The notes: a model not told the origin generated them from the letters alone. Positions 1 to 9,306 are shown, counted from the first letter of the stretch. The stretch is 64,000 nucleotides of DNA from Bacillota bacterium (GCA_023228885.1 JALOAJ010000008.1:1-64000), one strand, 5' to 3'. A program made the numbers and translations.

Positions 1-56
1 TTTTACACCTTCTTCAACTTTTTGTTGAAAAAAAGTGTATCATATTTTACTTTTTA
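1..56. other. Window-edge stretch after the ECF ATPase gene, no clear terminator
   Basis: The 56 bases after the ATPase stop hold a weak hairpin (TTCAAC/GTTGAA, about positions 6-22) with no U-tract on the minus strand. I see no convincing end of transcription, so the B12 operon may continue beyond the window. Confidence 0.4.
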
Positions 57-1712
57 CTAAAAGCCCTTTTTGTACATTTTTTTACCACCACTTTTGTACA
101 TTTTATCACCGCCACTGACAGCAGCAGTAGTATAAAAGTTGTTATTCGAAAAAAAGTTTATAGGCTCGTCCTCCGATATAATTACACCATCAAAGAACAT
201 TGCGCAACGGTCGGAGTTTTTTGCGGCAAATTCCACATCATGAGTTACCATGACAACAGTTAAATTATTATTTTTAAGTTCTTTTAAAATTTCGGCAAGA
301 ATCTCTTTGCTGTGTGCATCAATCCCCTTTGTAGGCTCGTCCAGCAATATAATTTTAGGTTTTAGCAGCAATAGCTTTGCCAATGCCGACTTTTGCTGCT
401 CGCCTCCGCTTAAATCATAAGGATGCTTATCTAAAAGATGTGAAATCCCAAGCTTTTCGGTAACAGACGATATAAGATGATTTTTTTCATCCGGATTGTA
501 TCCCATTGATTTAGTAATTTCGAGGAAATCTTCTCTAACCGTTGATTTTAAGAAAACACTTTGCGGGTTTTGAGGCAGAAGCGCTAAATTATTTCTATAA
601 AGCTCTGAGCCGCTGTATTTGTTGATTTTCTTGCCGCTTATAACGACATTTCCCCTGTACGCCTTGTTTTGCCCCGAAAGAACGCTTAACATGGTGGTTT
701 TTCCTGTTCCGTTACCGCCCAACACGCTTAACAGTTGTCCGCTGTATGCTTTAAGGTTTACGCCTCTAAGCACATCGGGAAGGTTTCTTTCGTACCTAAA
801 CCAAATGTTATTTATATTTATTGTTTCTGTTTTATCATCTGCAAGTCTGTTTGAAACATCAAGACTGTCAATATCATTTTTAAAATGTTTGCTTAAAAAA
901 TCCCTGCCCTCCTTTACTGTTAGCGGGCATTCGTCTTGCACATTTAAGCTGTTAAAAATCCGCACGCTTGAAGGCAATCCTATAAGCATATTATGATTAT
1001 CATCAACATTCCTTAACTTTCTGCCAGCTATGCGCGGATTGTCATAAATAATGATTTTGCCTTTTTCCATTATCATTGCTTTATCGCAAATGGGAAAAAC
1101 TTCTTCAAGCCTATGTTCAACAAGGATAACGGTTAAACCAAGCTCCTTATTTATTTTTTGAAGCGTCCCGATAAACTCTGCCCCTGCGATAGGGTCAAGC
1201 TGGGCAGTTGGCTCGTCAAGTATTAAAAGTTTTGGGTTCATTACCATAATGGCGGCAAGGTTTAAAAGCTGTTTTTGACCGCCTGACAGCTCGGCTGTTT
1301 TTTGGTGAAACCATTGCTGTATGCCAAAAAAACTTGCCATTTCACCAACACGCCGCCTTATATCATTTGTGGGAACTCCCATATTCTCAAGACCAAAGCT
1401 AAGCTCATGCCACACCTTGTCCGTAACAATTTGCGCGTCGGGATTTTGCATAACATATCCAATTTGGCTCGCAGAAACTTTGTCCTCCAAATCTTCTGTT
1501 AAAATGCCATTATAGAATATTTCTCCCGTTTTTATGCCGTCTGGCGCAAGCTCCTTTTTTATCAGTCGGAGCAGTGTTGTTTTGCCGCAACCCGACTCTC
1601 CGCACACCACAATAAAATCGCCCTGATTTACAGTAAAAGACATATCATCAACAGCCTTTTCTGCTGTATTGGGATATGCAAAACTTAGATTTTTGATATT
1701 AAGTATTTCCAT
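57..1712 (-). CDS. ECF transporter energising ATPase, two ABC domains fused
   Basis: This 551-residue protein carries two complete ABC ATPase domains in one chain. It would be the A-A' motor of an energy-coupling-factor vitamin importer, working in the cytoplasm under EcfT. The first half has a Walker A GESGCGKTT near residue 38, an LSGGQ signature and a LILDEPTAQLD Walker B. The second half has GGNGTGKTT, LSGGE and LLDEPTKGID. The fused layout resembles YkoD/CbiO-type double ATPases. The ATG has a good AAGGAG ribosome site and lies 28 bases inside the end of ecfT, so the two are translationally coupled. It is the last complete gene of the B12-riboswitch operon. The short lysine-rich tail is unremarkable. 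The family assignment is firm; cobalamin as substrate is inferred from the operon. Confidence 0.93.
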   Translation of the reverse strand: MEILNIKNLSFAYPNTAEKAVDDMSFTVNQGDFIVVCGESGCGKTTLLRLIKKELAPDGIKTGEIFYNGILTEDLEDKVSASQIGYVMQNPDAQIVTDKVWHELSFGLENMGVPTNDIRRRVGEMASFFGIQQWFHQKTAELSGGQKQLLNLAAIMVMNPKLLILDEPTAQLDPIAGAEFIGTLQKINKELGLTVILVEHRLEEVFPICDKAMIMEKGKIIIYDNPRIAGRKLRNVDDNHNMLIGLPSSVRIFNSLNVQDECPLTVKEGRDFLSKHFKNDIDSLDVSNRLADDKTETININNIWFRYERNLPDVLRGVNLKAYSGQLLSVLGGNGTGKTTMLSVLSGQNKAYRGNVVISGKKINKYSGSELYRNNLALLPQNPQSVFLKSTVREDFLEITKSMGYNPDEKNHLISSVTEKLGISHLLDKHPYDLSGGEQQKSALAKLLLLKPKIILLDEPTKGIDAHSKEILAEILKELKNNNLTVVMVTHDVEFAAKNSDRCAMFFDGVIISEDEPINFFSNNNFYTTAAVSGGDKMYKSGGKKMYKKGF

Positions 1713-2545
1713 TTTAAATTCTCCTTAACTTCTGTCAAAAATGGTATAAACATAAGCACAGCCAAAGCAAAATAACTAAAACGCATATCAATTGCACTAA
1801 TAACGGGATAATAGGAAAATCCCTTTGGAATATCTATCAAAACTGCAATTAAGGTAATGATGATGCCGCTTAGCATAATAAAATCTCTTTTAGCAAAGGT
1901 GAAAAGCGAAAAACTGGTGCGTCCCGGTAGCCCATAACCCCTTGCCCTCATTGAGTCTGCCGTATCAATTGCGTTTTCTAAGGACCATGTTAAAAGCGCA
2001 GAAAAAACACGCATACCTCCCATCACTTTATCCGATATGCTTTTTGATGAATACAGCCCCATTGTTTTCTGGGCTTTGCTAATTTTTTTAATTTGCTCCT
2101 TAAAAAGAGGTGTAAAACGCAGCGCCATGGACAAAATCAATGACAGTTTTGGTATCACCCTACCAAACAGATAAACAAATTTATCGGTTGTCATCACATT
2201 GTTATAACACTTAAACCAATACATAACCGCAATAATTAAAAGCGCAATAGCCATACCATAAATAATTGCCTCAAAAGTTACCGGGTTATCGTTTAAAAAG
2301 AACAATATAGTTTCTCCGTTATGAGAAAACAAGGGGTTTGTAACAGCTATCAATATAAACATGGGAAAATAAAAGCATATGCTTGTAAGAAACTTTTTTA
2401 TCCCCTCTAAGCTTGCAAAATAGCACATTGCGCCAAACAATGCAATTGCTAAAAAGATAGGGTTCATAGAAAGCATGGACAGTGTAACAACTGTTACAAA
2501 ATACAGCATTAAAACCTCCGGATGATAGCTTGAAAATGCGTTCAA
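1685..2545 (-). CDS. ecfT: EcfT-type transmembrane coupling protein
   Basis: This 286-residue polytopic membrane protein has about five hydrophobic segments and a long cytoplasmic region rich in basic and amphipathic stretches. That region includes SMALRFTPLFKEQIKKI and the second coupling-helix motif DSMRARGYGLPGR, near residues 190-205. The ARG motif is the hallmark by which EcfT helices dock on the two ATPases. The start is a TTG with a GGAGG site nine bases upstream, and it overlaps the preceding stop as TTGA. Its neighbours are the DUF4430 membrane protein before it and the fused ATPase after it. Together these make an ECF energising module. No S component (substrate-binding membrane subunit) is visible next to it. 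Confidence 0.9.
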   Translation of the reverse strand: MNAFSSYHPEVLMLYFVTVVTLSMLSMNPIFLAIALFGAMCYFASLEGIKKFLTSICFYFPMFILIAVTNPLFSHNGETILFFLNDNPVTFEAIIYGMAIALLIIAVMYWFKCYNNVMTTDKFVYLFGRVIPKLSLILSMALRFTPLFKEQIKKISKAQKTMGLYSSKSISDKVMGGMRVFSALLTWSLENAIDTADSMRARGYGLPGRTSFSLFTFAKRDFIMLSGIIITLIAVLIDIPKGFSYYPVISAIDMRFSYFALAVLMFIPFLTEVKENLKWKYLISKI

Positions 2546-3126
2546 TTAAAATCGCCTCCTAAGCATATTGAGGTCGACTCCCTTATGCCTAACCATTGGC
2601 AGTCAACATCCCGCCCTAAATCGCAGGTGTAAAGCCATTCTATAACATCTCCGTCCTTTAATTCATATTTACTGCAACCATAGTTCGGAAATATGCCATT
2701 TACCCGATACATCCAGCCGGATAGCGGCCCACATGAAAATTCATACAGATAATTAATCCCCTGTATATAAACGCTGCCGTAACTGTTTAAATGCGGGGCT
2801 TGATGCTCCATTTGAATTTTGTTATGCCGCACCGCCCTATCTAAAATATTGTAAACCGTATCCTGCTCTCGAAGTACATATTTAGTAGGGGGGAGTATTA
2901 TGCCGTCGCTTGGCACATATTTGTCGCTTTTTAGCTGTGGGTCAAGCCTGTCATAGTTATCCAGTATAGTATCGCATACAATGCTAAGTGTGACCGTTTT
3001 GCTATTGGGCATTATGTCGTCAATGTGAGTAAGATAGTATTCATCTACCGATTGTATTTTCGTTCCCCTAAAAGTCACAACCACAAAAAGTATGATAAAT
3101 GAAATGACTAATAAATCCTTTTTCAT
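2542..3126 (-). CDS. Membrane-anchored DUF4430 (transcobalamin beta-domain-like) protein
   Basis: This 194-residue protein has one N-terminal hydrophobic segment (about residues 4-20) that anchors an outward-facing domain. The rest matches the DUF4430 fold, which family databases relate to the C-terminal beta domain of transcobalamin and intrinsic factor. The telltale stretch is GPLSGWMYRVNGIFPNYG followed by YELKDGDVIEWLYTCDLG near residues 135-170. It overlaps the upstream alpha-barrel gene as ATGA and the downstream ecfT as TTGA, so it is tightly coupled to both. It could be the beta half of a two-chain cobalamin-binding protein whose alpha half is the upstream gene. It could also act as the extracellular partner of the ECF importer. 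Cobalamin binding is inferred from the fold and the riboswitch, not shown. Confidence 0.85.
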   Translation of the reverse strand: MKKDLLVISFIILFVVVTFRGTKIQSVDEYYLTHIDDIMPNSKTVTLSIVCDTILDNYDRLDPQLKSDKYVPSDGIILPPTKYVLREQDTVYNILDRAVRHNKIQMEHQAPHLNSYGSVYIQGINYLYEFSCGPLSGWMYRVNGIFPNYGCSKYELKDGDVIEWLYTCDLGRDVDCQWLGIRESTSICLGGDFN

Positions 3127-5105
3127 TTTAGAATATCCTCATAAAAAGCCTCATCAAGCTGCATTTTATCAAACATTTTTTGTTTCCTTCGTTTTTTTAT
3201 GCGAATTGACACAATTAAGGAAAGAGTGATAATCAGCAAAACAACTAAAGACCATATGATAATTGCTCGCAGAAGGTTATCTACCTGTGTTTTGGTCTTT
3301 AAGATATCGTCAACACGAAGTATCTTTTGTTTATCATAATCACTGAGCTTGTTATATCTTGCCACAATAGAATCAACCTTGCCTTTGTCCCAAAGAGTGA
3401 TTTTATCAAACGGATAAAGTTGTTCTATGACATCTGCATTGATGTTGTCAATTTCCGTTCTGATTGAAGCAATCTCTCCTTTAGCTGAATATAACCTTTC
3501 AAGAAATTCACTTTTCTTATCAAAGTCTTCCGAGTTTTCCAATTTATAAATAAGCGAAAGTACCTCTGTATAATATTCGGTAGTTAATGCGGCAGGAAGT
3601 TTGTTAACCCCTTCCACATCTGCCTGTGTGAAAACAATATTTTCGACTGTTTCAGCCTGCGCCTCACTATCTGCCGCTCCTTCGCTTTCTGATTTTTGCA
3701 AAGTTTCGGGTATCTTGGTTGTGTAGTTTCCTTTTTCTTCTCCGGTAGAATATATTTGGTCTGCATCTATTTTTACGCTTTCGCTCTTTTGTATGGGAAC
3801 TAAAACGGGCTCTTTAATTTTTGGAACACTTCCGCCTTGCGCTATTTTAACGGCATTGGATAATTTATAATAATTATAAACATAGCTTTTTTCACTGTCA
3901 GGAATGCTTTGGTATTCAGCCATGAGTGCATTTTCATTGCCATTTATTTTATTTATTTTAGAAATAAGCGCATTAATTTTTCCTCTTAAATCGCCTGGTA
4001 TTTCAGGTCTAAAATCGTATAATATGCGCTTGTTTTCTTTAAATCTTGTATAAGCAACCAATGTATAAAGCACCTGTTCCGTCGCCATATTGTTAGATTG
4101 ATTAGGCAATGATGTAGGATTGTTTTCGTCATAAGTAAAAGAATGTGCAAAGCCCCCATCAGGCATTTTGTATTTCATTATTCCGTCAAGAAGTGTGTTT
4201 TTGTTTTTGATAAATCGGCTGTCCGTTTGCGGATTGATTCCAAGAGAGCAAAGGGCAACCATCACTTGAGCGGCGCTTTCTACATTGGCTGTTCCCCAAC
4301 TGTGAAAATCGCCGCTGTCAAGCTGCAATTTTGAAAGTATGAGCAAAGTTTCATCCGCAACCTGACGAACAGTCTTTGTTACTTCCGTTTTCGTTTTTGC
4401 TAAGGTGTATGTATATGCGGTTTCGTTATTATAATAAGGGGCAAGGGCTTGCAGCGCCATTGCGCTTATATCAGGGTCTGATTGATTTCCTGATAAAGCA
4501 AAACCCCCATCGGGCAGTTGCTGTCTAAGTATCTCAACGATGATATCATCACGCGTATAAAATGCCCCGTCAGGAATAGGGTAACGCATGGAATCAAGCA
4601 TAATCAGCCCCCATATCCACCCGTTTATTCCTTGTCTGCCAAGGGAAGCGGTTTTGCCCCTATCATACGAGCCGTCCGCAATTAAATTGATGGGTTTTCC
4701 GCTTTGGTCAACCCCTACATTTGTTGGATTTCCGCCCATTGCTAAAATAGCAAGAGAAATTCTATGCCATTCCGTGCTTTTAGCAGCATGCAGTTTCCCG
4801 GGCGTTTTATATCGTTCCTGCACCACCTCTCTTATAACAGCAAGATAAGCGCTATAATCATCGGGATAACCATATCTTCCAAGCCCGATTGGGAACCAAT
4901 CGCCGGGCGTCGTTCCTGCTTGCTCAAGAAAAACATTGTTGATAAGGTATCCATCAGGTGTTGAGCCATTGTCAAGCTTCTTCCAATTTATAATTCCCTC
5001 GATTGAATCTTTAATCTCTGAAATTTCATACTCTTTTGCAAAGATATTCAGGCAAAATGACAGAGATAAAAGAAGGCATATGGTTGTATTTAAAAATCTT
5101 TTCAT
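3123..5105 (-). CDS. Membrane-anchored alpha/alpha-barrel protein, intrinsic-factor alpha-domain-like
   Basis: This 660-residue protein has a signal peptide (about 1-23). An alpha/alpha-toroid of the squalene-cyclase/prenyltransferase type follows (about 30-370), with repeated DGGFA-type turns, GRQGINGWIWGL and an EWHRISLAILAMGG helix. A hydrophilic helical stalk (about 380-605), one transmembrane helix (about 612-635) and a basic tail complete it. The alpha domain of intrinsic factor and transcobalamin has this same fold. The barrel is closely similar to that in the 797-residue protein upstream, including TPGDWFPIGLGRYG. Because it has a C-terminal membrane anchor it should sit on the outer face of the membrane. 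It is stop-start coupled with the DUF4430 gene. Role proposed: the alpha half of a B12-binding pair. A true terpene cyclase is unlikely for an exported protein in this operon. Confidence 0.82.
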   Translation of the reverse strand: MKRFLNTTICLLLSLSFCLNIFAKEYEISEIKDSIEGIINWKKLDNGSTPDGYLINNVFLEQAGTTPGDWFPIGLGRYGYPDDYSAYLAVIREVVQERYKTPGKLHAAKSTEWHRISLAILAMGGNPTNVGVDQSGKPINLIADGSYDRGKTASLGRQGINGWIWGLIMLDSMRYPIPDGAFYTRDDIIVEILRQQLPDGGFALSGNQSDPDISAMALQALAPYYNNETAYTYTLAKTKTEVTKTVRQVADETLLILSKLQLDSGDFHSWGTANVESAAQVMVALCSLGINPQTDSRFIKNKNTLLDGIMKYKMPDGGFAHSFTYDENNPTSLPNQSNNMATEQVLYTLVAYTRFKENKRILYDFRPEIPGDLRGKINALISKINKINGNENALMAEYQSIPDSEKSYVYNYYKLSNAVKIAQGGSVPKIKEPVLVPIQKSESVKIDADQIYSTGEEKGNYTTKIPETLQKSESEGAADSEAQAETVENIVFTQADVEGVNKLPAALTTEYYTEVLSLIYKLENSEDFDKKSEFLERLYSAKGEIASIRTEIDNINADVIEQLYPFDKITLWDKGKVDSIVARYNKLSDYDKQKILRVDDILKTKTQVDNLLRAIIIWSLVVLLIITLSLIVSIRIKKRRKQKMFDKMQLDEAFYEDILK

Positions 5106-5142
5106 AAGGAACTGTTCCTTTCTCCGTGATAAAAAGCATTAC

Positions 5143-5169
5143 AGAAGGCAGACCGTTTGGCTGCCTTCT
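5143..5169 (-). other. Intra-operon stem-loop
   Basis: A perfect 9-bp inverted repeat (AGAAGGCAG / CTGCCTTCT, 9-base loop) sits in the 74-base gap between the SLH-DUF4430 gene and the alpha-barrel gene. It lacks an immediate U-tract on the transcribed strand. It is therefore more likely an RNA-processing or stabilising hairpin, or a partial terminator that lowers expression of the membrane-anchored half of the operon. Confidence 0.5.
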
Positions 5170-5179
5170 ATAATAAAAT

Positions 5180-6898
5180 TTAGCGTAATTTTGAAAGTGC
5201 GCTGTCAATTTCAGTTTGAGTGGCATCCACCTTAAAAATAAAGGCTAAGGCATCTTCCGGGCAATTTTCAATGCCTTTATCAGCAATGGCAATTGTTACA
5301 GCATCCCTGTCCGGCATTTTAAAATACATACTTTCTTCATCGCCCGCACCCAAGGAACCATATCCGCCGTTATCCATTCCATATGCAAGTGTGTATTGCA
5401 CCCTAACAACATCCCCATCCGACAAATAAGAATCAGCAAAGCCTACATTGGGGAATATGTTATTTAAAGAATACATCCACCCCGAGCCGTTGGAAAAATC
5501 AAACTCGCCTAAACGACCTTCCATAAACTCTGTCGGGTCATAATAATTCATATCATTTTGCAAGTGTATTTCTAACACCTCAGGTATTTGGGGGGTTAAA
5601 TTAAGTTGGTTTTCTGCATCTATTATCGCCGATAAATAAAAGTTGGATGCGAGTGTACCGGTTTTTTCATAATCAAATCCGGCTTGCTTTATAATGCGGT
5701 CAAGCATCATTCCGGCATTTTCGCCTTCAATTATATCCACCCTTTGCGGTGCAATTATATATCCGCACCCAATAGTAAAGGCTTCAAAACTCCAAACACA
5801 AGAGCCTATTACATCTTCGGGCTGAGCTTTTTGGTAGGTAATATAATAAATAATGCTTTTGGTTTTTCCTTCTGTATCTGTGGCAATAACTTCAACAATG
5901 TTTTCGCCTTCTTTAGTAAAATTCATCGTAAAGCTTGTCTTGGTGTTGTCATCCCAATTTATATCAACAGCATCGCCGTTTAAAGTAACAGAGGATTCAA
6001 TTTTGCTTCCATCCTTGTCTGTTGCCCAAACATCAAAGGTTTTTCTTGAGCCTTTTTGCACAGCGCCATCTGTCAAAGTGGTTTTAATTTCAATTCCGTT
6101 GTCCTCCGGAATTGGCGTAGGCGTGGGATTTTGGTTAGGGCTTGTTTCACCTGATGACCCGCCGCCCGCACTTTCGGAAGATGCGGAAAGGGACGGACTT
6201 GGCAATTCCGAAGGGAAAGGCGTTTCGCTTGGCTCCGGCAAAGGCGCAATTGTATCCTCAGTTGTTGGTGAAGGCATTGGCTTTTTGCCGTCTAATTTTT
6301 CTACAAGCACATCCTGACCGGAGGTATATATATTATTTAATATTGTAATAACTTGCGCCCTGCTTACAGCTTTTTGCGGGTTTAAATATCCATCTGCCCC
6401 TTGAAGGTATCCGGATAAGACCATAGCGCAGATATAATCTCTTGCCCAATCTGAAATTTCTTTATCATCCTTAAAAGGGGTAATAAAGCCACTTTCTGCG
6501 GGGATTTCAAGCGCTCGGCAAATAATAGCGGACACTTCTTGCAGGGTAATATCGTCGTTTGGACGAATCATGTTATCGGACCCTAATATAACGCCTGCAT
6601 AATTTGCTTTAAGTATGGCGCTTGTGTAAAAATTGTTGTCAAGGTCGGTAAAATTATTATCTGATAGCAATTCAAATTTCATAATCCTATCAAGGATAAC
6701 AGCCATTTCACCGCGAGTAATAGAATCATCCGGTTTAAAGCTTCCATTATAACCATTGATAATATTCTTATCGCTCCATTGGTTGATTGCCTGCTCAGCC
6801 CAATGACCGTCTATATCTATATATTCAGTTGCAAAAACGCCGGGAAATATAGATACACTCATTACAAGAAGCAATAAAATTGAAATAGTTTTTTTCAT
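5180..6898 (-). CDS. S-layer-anchored DUF4430 protein (putative surface B12 receptor)
   Basis: This 572-residue protein starts at the ATG with an AAAGGAAA ribosome site. A longer frame reaches 6967 but overlaps the upstream gene. Order of parts: signal peptide (1-23); three SLH repeats (about 25-200), beginning DIDGHWAEQAI and with TRGEMAVILDRI; a Pro/Ser/Thr-rich linker (about 205-265); an Ig-like strand domain (about 268-355) sharing QKGSRKTFDVWA with the upstream protein; and a DUF4430 domain (about 365-520) ending GSGWMYSLNNIFPNVG and DGDVVRVQYTLAYG. SLH repeats bind pyruvylated cell-wall glycans, so the DUF4430 domain is displayed on the wall. Fourteen bases separate it from the gene before it. 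It is probably the outermost cobalamin-capturing component; ligand binding is inferred. Confidence 0.87.
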   Translation of the reverse strand: MKKTISILLLLVMSVSIFPGVFATEYIDIDGHWAEQAINQWSDKNIINGYNGSFKPDDSITRGEMAVILDRIMKFELLSDNNFTDLDNNFYTSAILKANYAGVILGSDNMIRPNDDITLQEVSAIICRALEIPAESGFITPFKDDKEISDWARDYICAMVLSGYLQGADGYLNPQKAVSRAQVITILNNIYTSGQDVLVEKLDGKKPMPSPTTEDTIAPLPEPSETPFPSELPSPSLSASSESAGGGSSGETSPNQNPTPTPIPEDNGIEIKTTLTDGAVQKGSRKTFDVWATDKDGSKIESSVTLNGDAVDINWDDNTKTSFTMNFTKEGENIVEVIATDTEGKTKSIIYYITYQKAQPEDVIGSCVWSFEAFTIGCGYIIAPQRVDIIEGENAGMMLDRIIKQAGFDYEKTGTLASNFYLSAIIDAENQLNLTPQIPEVLEIHLQNDMNYYDPTEFMEGRLGEFDFSNGSGWMYSLNNIFPNVGFADSYLSDGDVVRVQYTLAYGMDNGGYGSLGAGDEESMYFKMPDRDAVTIAIADKGIENCPEDALAFIFKVDATQTEIDSALSKLR

Positions 6899-6912
6899 GC
6901 CAAATTTCCTTT

Positions 6913-9306
6913 CTATTTTATCGATACAGCCGTTGTAATAGGTTTCAAATCTACAAGAGAATTCCATAAATACAGTTTAACAGCATCACTACCGTTTGTG
7001 GATAAATCCGCGTAGCTGATGGTGTATGTTTTTTTATCAGGGGTTACCGCAAGGGATTGGGAGACCGCTTGTTGCAGGCGATTTCCGTTATAAGCATTTA
7101 CAATAACAAATAAACCCACAGGCTCGTCTGCATTTATATCAACAATAACAGACTTTTTGCCGCACCACGGTTGGTTTATTGTAATGCCCGGAACACTGCT
7201 TATGTTTTTTGCTTCAGGCTTAAAATCAAAAAATGTATGTTGACCGTTTTTCAACTTTAGATAGCTTATAAGCCCATACAATGTTTGTTCCGTTGCCATG
7301 CTGTTAGAGCTTGTCGGGTCGGCGCTTGGGTTTTGAGAATCAGCTTGATACGAATGGTAAAACCCTCCGTCATTCGGATTCTGGTATTTTAAAATTCCGT
7401 CAATCAATGTCTTTCCATCTTTAATAAAGCGGCTATCCGTTTCACAGTCTATACCTAAAGAAGTAAGCGCAACCAGTCCCCAAACGGTGCTTTCGACATT
7501 TGTAGTTCCCCAACTGGAAAAGTCTCCATCTTCTTGTTGCTTTGTTCCCATTAAATTTATAGCATCGTCCACCACTTGCTTTACAGTTTTTTCGATGCCG
7601 CTATATGCCGGATATTTAGCGTCATTGTCAAAATAATCCTTTGATAGTGAAAGCACGGTCATAAAAGTAATGTCAGGGTCGGAAAGACCTGTTAATGAAA
7701 ATCCGCCGTCGCTGCGTTGTAGCTTCATAATTTCCGATAAAAAAGTTTCGCGGCTGTTGATTGCATCTGCGGGTATTTCAAAATCCAATGAATTTAAGGC
7801 AATAAGCCCCCAAATCCAACCGTTTATGCCCTGCCTTCCCGGATTTGCCCTGTTATATGTGCCGTCTGCAATCAAGTTGATGGGGTTTCCATTTATGTCT
7901 TGACCGATGCAGGTTGGGTCACCCCCCAACGCCAAAATAGCAAGGGAAATTCTATGCCATTCGGTTGCCTTATTTCTGTCAAGTAAAACACCTGTGTTTT
8001 TATATTTTTCAGTAACATAATCTTCAATAGCTAAAAGATACGCCTCATAATCATCCTCTGCGCCGTATCTTCCAATACTCATTGGGAACCAATCTCCCGG
8101 CGTGCTCCCTGCCATTTCCAAAAAGTCAGGATTTAAAAGCTTGCCGTTATTATAAGAGGTCAGCGTGTTTCTTGCCCAGGCGATAACACCGTCAATATAG
8201 CCTTCTAATTCTTCTGTTGTAATGCGGTTTACATCAGTTTCGCCAAAGGAAGAAAGCAGGGCGCTCAGTTCATTATAAACTTCGTCAACCTCACTTTGCT
8301 CAATATTAAGAGTAGGAAGCACATCCTCAATCGCGGTATTGTAATACGAATAAATATCCTCATCTGCAAGCAACGCTTCTTTATCGGGTGATGAATTGAT
8401 TTTAGCGATAGCGGAAATTAGCCTATCTTTGTTGGCAACAGAATAAAAACCATCTCCGCCCCAACCCATAGCGCTGCTGCCGCCGATATCCGAGCCAAAA
8501 GCAAGGGTGAATTGTACTCTTAAAACATCATCCTCAGAAGGATAATAGTCGGCAAACCCTACATTAGGGAACACATTGTTTGCACAGTACATCCAGCCCG
8601 AAGCCCATGTGTAGTTAAATTCCCCAAGCGCATTTTCCGATGCATTGCCCGGGTCAAAAGTGTACCAATTTTCTTCTAATGCCGTAAGTAAGTAATCAGG
8701 CGGGTATGCGCCATCCAAATCAAGCGGATTTGAAGCAGTTCCCTTGATTGATGACAAGTAGAATCCGGAATCAAGAGAGCCGCCATGGTTATATAATAAA
8801 TCGCTTTGATTGATTAACCTGTCCAGCATATATGCTGCATTTTCACCCTCTAATATATCCAGCTCTACAGGCTCTATAACATATCCCTTGCCGATGGTAA
8901 ACTTTTCAATGCACCATACAGATTTTCCAATCACCTCCCCGGGCAATGCCCTTTGATATATAATGCTATATGTCAGCGTCGCGGTTTGCCCATCAGCAGT
9001 GGCAGAAACAACCACGGTATTTTCGCCTTCAGTGTCAAAATCGAGAGTATAACTCGTCTTTTCCATATCATCCCAGGTGGGATATATGTCAAGATTGTTA
9101 AACTCTACAAAACTGTCAATTTTATTTCCGTTTGAATCTTTTGCCCAAACATCAAAGGTTTTTCTTGAGCCCTTTTGAAGCGCGCCGTCCACCAAAGTAG
9201 TAACAATGGTTGGGGCGTCGGATGCATAAGACATCACAGGAACAAAAAAACTAATAAGCAGTACAAATGCCATAAATAGCCCTAAAATTTTATTTGTCTT
9301 TTTCAT
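6913..9306 (-). CDS. Secreted DUF4430 + alpha/alpha-barrel protein, intrinsic-factor/transcobalamin-like
   Basis: This 797-residue protein has a signal peptide (about 1-28) and an Ig-like domain (about 33-118). A DUF4430 beta domain follows (about 120-285; ASGWMYCANNVFPNVG, EDDVLRVQFTLAFG), then a helical linker and an alpha/alpha-toroid (about 375-705; GRQGINGWIWGLIAL, RSDGGFSL, NPNDGGFYHSY). It ends in the beta module with LYLWNSLVDLKPI that recurs across the window. Mammalian intrinsic factor and transcobalamin join the same two folds in the opposite order (alpha then beta). There is no wall or membrane anchor, so it may be released or held by partners. It is the first large gene after the B12 riboswitch. 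The fold assignment is strong; a soluble cobalophore-like role is inferred. Confidence 0.85.
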   Translation of the reverse strand: MKKTNKILGLFMAFVLLISFFVPVMSYASDAPTIVTTLVDGALQKGSRKTFDVWAKDSNGNKIDSFVEFNNLDIYPTWDDMEKTSYTLDFDTEGENTVVVSATADGQTATLTYSIIYQRALPGEVIGKSVWCIEKFTIGKGYVIEPVELDILEGENAAYMLDRLINQSDLLYNHGGSLDSGFYLSSIKGTASNPLDLDGAYPPDYLLTALEENWYTFDPGNASENALGEFNYTWASGWMYCANNVFPNVGFADYYPSEDDVLRVQFTLAFGSDIGGSSAMGWGGDGFYSVANKDRLISAIAKINSSPDKEALLADEDIYSYYNTAIEDVLPTLNIEQSEVDEVYNELSALLSSFGETDVNRITTEELEGYIDGVIAWARNTLTSYNNGKLLNPDFLEMAGSTPGDWFPMSIGRYGAEDDYEAYLLAIEDYVTEKYKNTGVLLDRNKATEWHRISLAILALGGDPTCIGQDINGNPINLIADGTYNRANPGRQGINGWIWGLIALNSLDFEIPADAINSRETFLSEIMKLQRSDGGFSLTGLSDPDITFMTVLSLSKDYFDNDAKYPAYSGIEKTVKQVVDDAINLMGTKQQEDGDFSSWGTTNVESTVWGLVALTSLGIDCETDSRFIKDGKTLIDGILKYQNPNDGGFYHSYQADSQNPSADPTSSNSMATEQTLYGLISYLKLKNGQHTFFDFKPEAKNISSVPGITINQPWCGKKSVIVDINADEPVGLFVIVNAYNGNRLQQAVSQSLAVTPDKKTYTISYADLSTNGSDAVKLYLWNSLVDLKPITTAVSIK

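Noticed and set aside
1..56. Hairpin near the window start as operon terminator
   Set aside because: The stem is only 6 bp and lacks a U-run on the transcribed strand.
619..996. 125-codon open frame on the plus strand
   Set aside because: It is antisense to the ECF ATPase gene, has no ribosome site, and its sequence is low-complexity hydrophobic; a shadow frame.
3123..9306. Alpha/alpha-barrel proteins as terpene cyclases
   Set aside because: They are exported, lack the catalytic DxDD-type context as far as I can see, and lie with DUF4430 genes behind a B12 riboswitch.
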